The position numbers and the translations under genes are program-made. A stretch of 64,000 nucleotides of DNA, from positions 4,216,001 through 4,280,000 of the forward strand of contig NZ_CP163435.1 in NCBI RefSeq assembly GCF_041051975.1, written 5' to 3'. Position 1 is the stretch's first letter, and each line of letters starts with the position of its first letter. Shown here piece after piece: positions 58,247 to 64,000 of this stretch. The notes under the pieces are model-generated. The model worked only from the letters and a program-made list of their open reading frames with translations, was not told the DNA's origin and ran no database searches. Source of the DNA: Streptomyces sp. R21 (GTDB taxonomy: Bacteria; Actinomycetota; Actinomycetes; Streptomycetales; Streptomycetaceae).

Positions 58247-61117
58247 GTGGAGCAGGAACCGCTCAACCGCAGGAACGACCAGGCCGGGGACCCGGCACCG
58301 CAGCCACAGGAGATCAGCGTCATCACGGCGGCCGACGTGGCCGGAAGCCGCTTCACCGGCGGCACGGGCACGGCCCCGGAACCGGGGCGGCAGGCCGCCG
58401 TCATCGCGCAGGCGCAGAGCACACTGCCGATGGTCGTGCAGAGCCTGTACGCGGAGCGGCTGCGCTCGGTGGAACTGCGCGCCGACCAGGCCGGTGAGCC
58501 CTACTTCGCGCTCACCGACCGGCAGGGCAGGGACCTCACGCTCCGCGTGGACTCCGTACCGCTGCCGACGGGCACGGTCGCCCGTGCCTACGTCAACCCC
58601 ACGTCGGACCACCACATCGTGCAGCTCTCCGACCGGATGGACCCGCAGCAGGTCGGCCGGGCACTCAGCCACGAGGTCGGCGAGATGCTCTCCGTGCGCG
58701 AGCGCGCGATGCGGGCGGCGGCCGGTGACCCCGAGGTCGCCGGGGTCGCCCCGCCGCGCCAGAACCTGCTGGCACGCGGGCAACTCTCCGCGGCCGAGCA
58801 GGGTTTCCGGCTCACCGACGAGGACCTCGGCCGTGTGGGCGAGCTCAACTATCTGGCCGCGCGCATGCACGACGCGAGCCTGGGCGAGGACCAACGCGCC
58901 GAGGCACGAGGTGAGTTGTCCGCCCTCGTCGACCACGCCGGTCTGCGCCCGCAGGCCCCGGCCGATTCCGAGCAGCACGCGCGGGAACTTCAGGCCGCAG
59001 ACCTCCGCCTCGATACGGTCGACCCGCACCTGACCCCCGAATCCCGTGCCGTTGTCGCCCAACTAGCCGTTCCTGTCGAGCAGTTGGGCGCCGCCGACGC
59101 GGCCGACCTCCAGGCGTTCCGGTCCCGTGCCGAGTACACCCTGCCGCTCGGGAACGGGCCGCCGATGCCGGGCCTGCGGCCGGACGGCTCCCCCATCCCC
59201 CGCGAGGAACTCGCCTCGGCCGCCGCCGAGGCAGCCGAGCAGCGCACCCGCGTCAGCGCCGACACCCTCACCCAACTGCGCGCGGAGGCCGCGGCGAACG
59301 GCGAGTGGCCCACCCGCCAGGTCGTCATCGGCGGTGGGGCGAGCCTCGCGGGCCGCGATCCGGACGCCCTGCTCATCGACGCGCGCGGCCGATGGCACCT
59401 GGATCCCGGCGAGGGCCTCGTCCAGTCCGCGGACCAGACACGAGGCATGCCGGCGGCCGGCCTGGGTGACGCCCACCAGTTCGTCGACCCCGGCAGCCGG
59501 GTGCCGCGCGACGCCCTGCGTCTGTGGGAGGACACCCTCGCGGTACGCGGCCCGGTCGTCGATGGCAACGGCACGCTGGTCGCCGCGGGCGACGGGAACC
59601 TGTACGCACAGATCAAACCCGCCGACGGTTCCGACGAGGTCTACGTCAAGGTCCAGGGCGTGCCGACCGTCTCCACCGGACTGACGCCCGAGCTGATCCC
59701 GGGCGCCGACCGCACGGTGCAGACGCTGCCCGAAGCCCTCGAAACGGTGCGCGAGCGGCTGCCCGCCGACTCACCTCTGCACGCCCGGCTCGCCGAGGCG
59801 CCCACCGCTCAGGCTGCTCTCCAAGTGCTGGGCGAGGACGGCGTGTTGGACACACTGCGCGCCGACGACGGAAGCAGGGGTGCGCTCCGCACACTCGACG
59901 CCACGGCCCAGTGGGAGCACGTGCGGGCCGAGGCGCCCGGACGGGTCTTCATCGGCGACGAGATCGCCGAGAACCGTTTCGACCCGACGGCTGCGGACGG
60001 CCCGAAGACCTGGCTGATCGCGGGTGCGGGCGGCACCGGTGTGGCCAACGCCGAGATCATCCTGGAGGCCGACCCCGAGGCGAGGGTCACCATCGTCGGC
60101 CCGAACCTTCCTCCGGCGCTGGAGAACCAGGTCCAGTTCAACGCGATGCGCGAGCGGTTCGAGGCCTCGCACGGGGGTGACGGGCGGCTCACCATCGACA
60201 TCGACCCGGCCAATCGCGTCGGCGCCGTACAGATGCACACCGGGCCCGACGGGAAGCCGCGGTTCCGCGAGGGGAACGCGGAGGCGGAGGCGTACGTCGG
60301 CTGCCTCGGCCGTACCTTCCCGCTGCCCGAGCCCCTTCAGGAGCTGGGTGAGCGGACCCGGTCCGGTGGCGGTCAGGTCAACGGGGACCTGATGTTCGAC
60401 CAGGACCGGCTGTACGTCGGGTACGGCCTCAACTTCGAAGCGGGTGGGCAGCAGCACCGCGTGGAGGTGACCGGGTCCGCGTCGCTGCTGCTGCCCCGCG
60501 GTGTCTTCCCGTCCGACACCCAGCCGGCCCTCACCGCGATGGCCGTACGTCAGGTTCCCGCCCAGACCGGCAACGCGGCGGTCGGCTTCGCCCCCACGGC
60601 CACGCAGACCGCCCGCCTCGCCGAGGCCCGGGAGCAGGGGACCGTGCAGCGGCACAGCTCCGTTCCGGAGAGCTGGCAGAGGCCCACGACGGCCACGGCA
60701 TCGGCATCGGCATCGGCATCGGCGAACAGTCCGTCGGCGCCGAAGGCCTCGGCGCCGAACGCCACGACGACGACAGGGGTCCCGACAAGTGGCTCCACCA
60801 CGACCGGTCCCACCACGACCGGTCCCACCGCGACCGGACCGACCGCCACCGGACCTGCCGCGACCGGTTCCACCGCCACCGGACCCGCCGCCACCGGACC
60901 GACCGCAAGTGGCCCGGCCGCGACCGGTCCCACCGCCACCGGTCCCACCGGCCCTGCCTCCGTGAACCCCATAGCCAGGATCGCCCGGACCCGGTCCGGC
61001 AAGGGCACGGCCACCCCCGGCGGTCCCTCCGGTCCGACGGGCGGGAGCTCGGCTCCGGCACAGCAGCCACGCGTCCCGCGGCCACCACAGCCGGGCGGGG
61101 GCGCACCCAGCCGCTGA
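58247..61117 (+). CDS. Large multidomain protein with HEVGE and Rossmann motifs, possible secreted effector
   Basis: The protein has 956 residues from GTG 58247, which has GGGGGA upstream. No signal peptide is seen. Region 1 (about 120-170) has DHHIVQLSDRMDPQQVGRAL and HEVGE (H142), like a zincin-type helix. Region 2 (about 355-400) reads VVIGGGASLAGRDPDALL, a dinucleotide-binding look-alike. Region 3 (from 588) reads WLIAGAGGTGVANAEIIL with VTIVGPNLP, a clear Rossmann motif. Residues 780-920 are Ala/Ser then Thr/Gly/Pro repeats, and the end is Pro-rich. The pattern suits a toxin or effector processed by a T4SS-like system. Function not assigned. Confidence 0.6.
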   Translation: MEQEPLNRRNDQAGDPAPQPQEISVITAADVAGSRFTGGTGTAPEPGRQAAVIAQAQSTLPMVVQSLYAERLRSVELRADQAGEPYFALTDRQGRDLTLRVDSVPLPTGTVARAYVNPTSDHHIVQLSDRMDPQQVGRALSHEVGEMLSVRERAMRAAAGDPEVAGVAPPRQNLLARGQLSAAEQGFRLTDEDLGRVGELNYLAARMHDASLGEDQRAEARGELSALVDHAGLRPQAPADSEQHARELQAADLRLDTVDPHLTPESRAVVAQLAVPVEQLGAADAADLQAFRSRAEYTLPLGNGPPMPGLRPDGSPIPREELASAAAEAAEQRTRVSADTLTQLRAEAAANGEWPTRQVVIGGGASLAGRDPDALLIDARGRWHLDPGEGLVQSADQTRGMPAAGLGDAHQFVDPGSRVPRDALRLWEDTLAVRGPVVDGNGTLVAAGDGNLYAQIKPADGSDEVYVKVQGVPTVSTGLTPELIPGADRTVQTLPEALETVRERLPADSPLHARLAEAPTAQAALQVLGEDGVLDTLRADDGSRGALRTLDATAQWEHVRAEAPGRVFIGDEIAENRFDPTAADGPKTWLIAGAGGTGVANAEIILEADPEARVTIVGPNLPPALENQVQFNAMRERFEASHGGDGRLTIDIDPANRVGAVQMHTGPDGKPRFREGNAEAEAYVGCLGRTFPLPEPLQELGERTRSGGGQVNGDLMFDQDRLYVGYGLNFEAGGQQHRVEVTGSASLLLPRGVFPSDTQPALTAMAVRQVPAQTGNAAVGFAPTATQTARLAEAREQGTVQRHSSVPESWQRPTTATASASASASANSPSAPKASAPNATTTTGVPTSGSTTTGPTTTGPTATGPTATGPAATGSTATGPAATGPTASGPAATGPTATGPTGPASVNPIARIARTRSGKGTATPGGPSGPTGGSSAPAQQPRVPRPPQPGGGAPSR
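60696..60960. repeat. Short tandem repeats coding a low-complexity tail
   Basis: GGCATC is repeated four times (Ala/Ser), followed by imperfect 15-bp units that encode ATGPT-like pentapeptides. The units vary mostly at third positions and Ala/Thr exchanges. Confidence 0.8.
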
Positions 61118-61139
61118 CAGCCCGGGGCACGGCGCCGGA

Positions 61140-64000
61140 CTACGCCTCCCCACCCGGCGCCGACCACCGCACATCCTCCACGCGCCATCCGCGCCGCGAC
61201 GTTGCCGCGTCGTTCAGGGTGCTCTGTGCCAGCAGGGCGCGGGTGGCCTCGACGAGGTCGGCGAGGTCGGCGGCGCGGGGCCTGAGGAAGTAGTGGCCCG
61301 CGTCCGGGAGGACCGTCAGGAGGACTCGGTCCGAGAGATGGCGCCAGGTCCGGTAGCGGTCGCGGAAGTTCTTGGTCGCCTGGTCCCGGTCGCCGACGAC
61401 GGCAATGACCGGGGCCCTCAGGCGCGGACCACGGCCTGTCCGGACGGAGCGGTAGTAGCGCTGGGACTCCCGCCAGGCGGCGCGACGGTTGCGTACCAGC
61501 TGGGCGAGGTGGTCCGGGCTCAGCTGGGCCGGATCGACGTCCGCGTCCACCAGGGTGGCGGTCCACGCGCGGGCGCCGCCCAGTCGCTCCCGGAGTGACG
61601 CGGCGCCGTGGCGCAGCCGGGGGAGGCGGCCGGCCGGGAGCAGGTTCGCCGCCAGGTACACGGCCTCGACCCGGCGTCCGGCGGCTTCGAGACCGCGGGC
61701 GATCTCGACGGTGAGGGCCACGCCGGCCGAGTGGCCGTAGAGCGCCACCGGGCCGTCGATCTGTTCGAGTATCTCGGTGACGCAGTCACGGGCCAGTTCG
61801 GGCAGGGCACGGATCTGTTCGCCCGGTTCGTGGCCGGGCGCGGCGATCGCGTGCAGGGCCCAGTCCGGGGCCAGGGCCTCGGCGAGCGGCTGGTAGATCA
61901 GCGCGCTCCCGGCCGCGTAGGGGGCGCAGACGAGATGGGTGCTCGCCGGGACCGGGCGGGCGGGGGTGAGCCGATGCAGCAGGCCGCGAACGGCGTCACC
62001 GGCTTCGCGCCCCTCGGGTGCGGAGCGGTCCGCCTCGGGCCCGTCGACGAGGGCGGCCATCGCGCGCACCGTCGGGTTGTGGAGCAGGTCCGTCACCCGT
62101 ACCGGTACCGCCTGCTCGGGGAACTCCTGCCGCAGCCGCCCGACCAGCCGGGTGGCGAGCAGCGAGTAGCCGCCGAGTGCGAAGAAGTCGTCCGTCGCGC
62201 CGACGGCGTCCGTTCCCTCCATGCCGAGCAGCTCGCCCCAGATGCGGGCGACGGTGCGTTCGGTGGGCGTCGCGGGCCCGGCTGACGGCGCGACCGGAGC
62301 CGCCTGGAGCGCTCCCGGGTCCGGCAGCGCCTTGCGGTCGACCTTGCCGTGGCCTTGGAGCGGGAGGCGGTCCAGGGCGACGAAGCGGGTCGGCACCATG
62401 TACTCGGGCAGCCGCCGCAGCAGTTCCCTGCGCAGGTGCTCGGCCTGCGGCTGGGCCACGGTGCCCGGCTGCTCCAGGTAGGCCACGAGCTGCTGCCGCT
62501 CGGCGTCACCGTGCACGACCACCACGGCCTGGGCGACGCCGGGCAGTTGCGCCAGCGCGGTCTCGACCTCGCCCAGCTCCACCCGGAACCCGCGGATCTT
62601 CACCTGGTGGTCCTGGCGGCCGAGGAACTCCAGGCTGCCGTCCGGCAGTCGGCGCACCAGGTCACCCGTCCGGTACATGCGTCCGACCCCGTTCGCGGCC
62701 CCGGACGACGGCCGGGCGACGAACGGGTCGGGCAGGAACCGCTCCCGCGTCGGTTCGATGCGTCCGAGGTAGCCGCGGGCGAGGTGGGGCCCGCCGATGA
62801 AGAGCTCGCCGGTCACGCCGGGCGGCACCGGCCGCAGGGCCCGGTCCAGTACGTAGACGCGAACGCCGGGCAGCGGCCTGCCGATCGGCGTGGACCCGCC
62901 GGCCGTCGCCTCCTCCGCCGTGACCTCGTGCACCGTGGCCCCGACGACGGCCTCGGTGGGGCCGTAGTGGTTGAAGACCGCGCAGCGCCCGAACCCGGCC
63001 AGGGTCTGCGCCCACGCGTGCGCGCCGGCCTCCCCGCCCAGCACCAGGCCGCGACGGGGCAGCAGCGGCTCGGGGCCTGCCTCCACGGCGAGGGCGGCCA
63101 GGTGCGAGGGCGTCAACTTCAGGTAGTCGATGCCGTGTTCGGCGACCGCCTCGGCAAGCTCCGCGCCGGAACTGTCGCGCGGCAGCAGGTGGAGCCGGCC
63201 GCCCGTGCTGAGCGCGAGCAGCAGCATCGTCAGGCTGAAGTCGAAGGAGAGCGACTGGAGCAGGCCGTAGCTCGCGCCGGGGACGATACGCAGGCGCTCG
63301 CGCACCCCGTTCACGTAGTTCACGATCTCGCGGTGCTGGACGGCGACGCCCTTGGGCCGGCCCGTGGAACCGGAGGTGTAGATGACGTACGCGAGGTCGT
63401 CCGCGCAGGGGGCGGTGAGCGGCGGAGCCGCGAGTTCCTCGTCCGGCCCGGAGTCCCCCCTCGCCGCCCAGTCCGTCTCCCAGTCGTCGAGCAGGATTCG
63501 CTCGCCCGCGAAGCCCGCCAGCCGCCGGCCGACCTGCCGGTCCGTCAGCAGCACGGTCGCGGACGAGTCGGCGAGGAGGTACTCCAGGCGCTCGACGGGC
63601 TGTGCCGGATCCAGCGGCACATAGGCTCCCCCGGCCTTGAGCACGGCCAGCAGCGCTACGACGGTCCGGGCGGGCTCCTGCGTGCAGATGGCCACACGCC
63701 GGTCGGGGCCGACTCCCAGCCCGCGCAGCCGTCGGGCCAAGTCGTCGGCGTGACTGTGGAGTTGGTGGTAACTGAGGCTCTGCCGGGCGTGGACGAGGGC
63801 GGGCCGGTCCGGATACCGCCGCGCGGCGAGGTCGAGCAGACCGGTCAGTGTGGCCGCCTCGCCGGCCGGGGCCCGCGTCGTACCGGCCCATGCGCCGAGC
63901 AGCAGGTCGCGCTCGCGCTCGGTGAGCACCGGCAGCCGGTCGACCGTCGTCGTCGGGGCGGCGGCCGCCGCCCGTGCCAGCGTGGTGAGGCGGTCGGTGA
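61140..64000 (-). CDS. Nonribosomal peptide synthetase, terminal A-T-TE module (5' part outside window)
   Basis: The frame is open to the right edge, where LTTLARAAAAA and LPVLTERERD look like the end of a condensation domain, so the gene continues beyond the window. The A domain has A3 YTSGSTGRPKG, A5 NHYGPTE, A7 YRTGDL, A8 GRQDHQVKIRGFRVELGE and A10 GHGKVDRKAL. The carrier domain has FFALGGYSLLATRL with the pantetheinyl Ser. The thioesterase has GHSAG and DAGHYF. Read against GrsA, the specificity positions give D-F-T-K-V-G-H-V-G-K, close to the aspartate code DLTKVGHIGK. The thioesterase should release the finished peptide, by hydrolysis or cyclisation. Confidence 0.9.
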   Translation of the reverse strand, partial: TDRLTTLARAAAAAPTTTVDRLPVLTERERDLLLGAWAGTTRAPAGEAATLTGLLDLAARRYPDRPALVHARQSLSYHQLHSHADDLARRLRGLGVGPDRRVAICTQEPARTVVALLAVLKAGGAYVPLDPAQPVERLEYLLADSSATVLLTDRQVGRRLAGFAGERILLDDWETDWAARGDSGPDEELAAPPLTAPCADDLAYVIYTSGSTGRPKGVAVQHREIVNYVNGVRERLRIVPGASYGLLQSLSFDFSLTMLLLALSTGGRLHLLPRDSSGAELAEAVAEHGIDYLKLTPSHLAALAVEAGPEPLLPRRGLVLGGEAGAHAWAQTLAGFGRCAVFNHYGPTEAVVGATVHEVTAEEATAGGSTPIGRPLPGVRVYVLDRALRPVPPGVTGELFIGGPHLARGYLGRIEPTRERFLPDPFVARPSSGAANGVGRMYRTGDLVRRLPDGSLEFLGRQDHQVKIRGFRVELGEVETALAQLPGVAQAVVVVHGDAERQQLVAYLEQPGTVAQPQAEHLRRELLRRLPEYMVPTRFVALDRLPLQGHGKVDRKALPDPGALQAAPVAPSAGPATPTERTVARIWGELLGMEGTDAVGATDDFFALGGYSLLATRLVGRLRQEFPEQAVPVRVTDLLHNPTVRAMAALVDGPEADRSAPEGREAGDAVRGLLHRLTPARPVPASTHLVCAPYAAGSALIYQPLAEALAPDWALHAIAAPGHEPGEQIRALPELARDCVTEILEQIDGPVALYGHSAGVALTVEIARGLEAAGRRVEAVYLAANLLPAGRLPRLRHGAASLRERLGGARAWTATLVDADVDPAQLSPDHLAQLVRNRRAAWRESQRYYRSVRTGRGPRLRAPVIAVVGDRDQATKNFRDRYRTWRHLSDRVLLTVLPDAGHYFLRPRAADLADLVEATRALLAQSTLNDAATSRRGWRVEDVRWSAPGGEA

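Noticed and set aside
42820-61117. Integrative conjugative element
   Set aside because: No integrase, excisionase, replication initiator, relaxase, tRNA junction or flanking direct repeat is visible within the window. The apparatus is therefore described as T4SS-like only.
1-64000. CRISPR arrays, insertion sequences and rRNA
   Set aside because: No regularly spaced repeats of suitable length, no transposase frames and no rRNA segments were seen on reading through.

Overview
The window is a very GC-rich actinobacterial chromosome segment, almost certainly Streptomyces. Codon third positions are nearly all G or C, GTG starts and ATGA/GTGA stop-start overlaps are common, and the tRNA genes carry no encoded CCA. 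The gene content is also typical: rpmG beside tRNA-Met and tRNA-Thr, a DUF6082 protein, a LAxTG surface protein, and a second partial nuo operon beside 2-oxoacid:ferredoxin oxidoreductase genes. From memory, and unchecked, the left two thirds follow the order of the S. coelicolor core chromosome around SCO4594-SCO4644.

Layout. Positions 1-7982 hold the end of an adenosine deaminase gene, a TetR/oxidoreductase divergent pair with two operators, murB, a small monooxygenase-like gene, a TetR-controlled DHA2 drug exporter with two copies of one operator, a MaoC-like dehydratase pair, rpmG and tRNA-Met/tRNA-Thr. Positions 8432-19711 hold an amidohydrolase-like protein lacking several metal ligands, a lipoprotein, a second SDR, a sortase substrate, a TIM-barrel-like protein, tRNA-Tyr, yajQ, a GlsB-type membrane protein, an APC permease, a SUKH protein, a YccF protein and HtpX. 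Positions 19912-30274 are a ten-gene, translationally coupled nuo operon (order A-B-C-H-I-J-K-L-M-N on the minus strand) with no nuoD, nuoE, nuoF or nuoG. It diverges from two tandem paralogous histidine kinases and one LuxR-type regulator, followed by korA-korB. The three peripheral-arm subunits NuoB, NuoC and NuoI carry long low-complexity C-terminal tails.

Positions 37664-42773 hold small regulators and their targets: a DUF6082 protein, an HxlR/quinone oxidoreductase pair, RarD, and a CGNR zinc-finger regulator facing a VOC-fold protein. The last two appear to be leaderless, with both start codons inside one palindromic operator.

Positions 42820-61117 form an accessory-looking block encoding a type IV secretion-like apparatus. 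Its parts are a bifunctional transglycosylase/M23 peptidase, a lipoprotein, a TPR-like protein, a degenerate P-loop protein, two VirB2-like small membrane proteins, a bitopic membrane protein, a TrbL/VirB6-like protein, an SCO6880-family protein, a VirB4-like ATPase and a VirD4/TraG-like coupling ATPase. Directly downstream come a zeta-toxin kinase translationally coupled to a small acidic protein, a zinc-ribbon protein and a 956-residue protein with an HEVGE motif and a Rossmann motif. No relaxase or integrase is visible, so the block looks like a chromosomal translocation machine with candidate cargo rather than an intact conjugative element. The window ends inside a nonribosomal peptide synthetase gene whose last module reads A-T-TE, with a specificity code suggesting aspartate.
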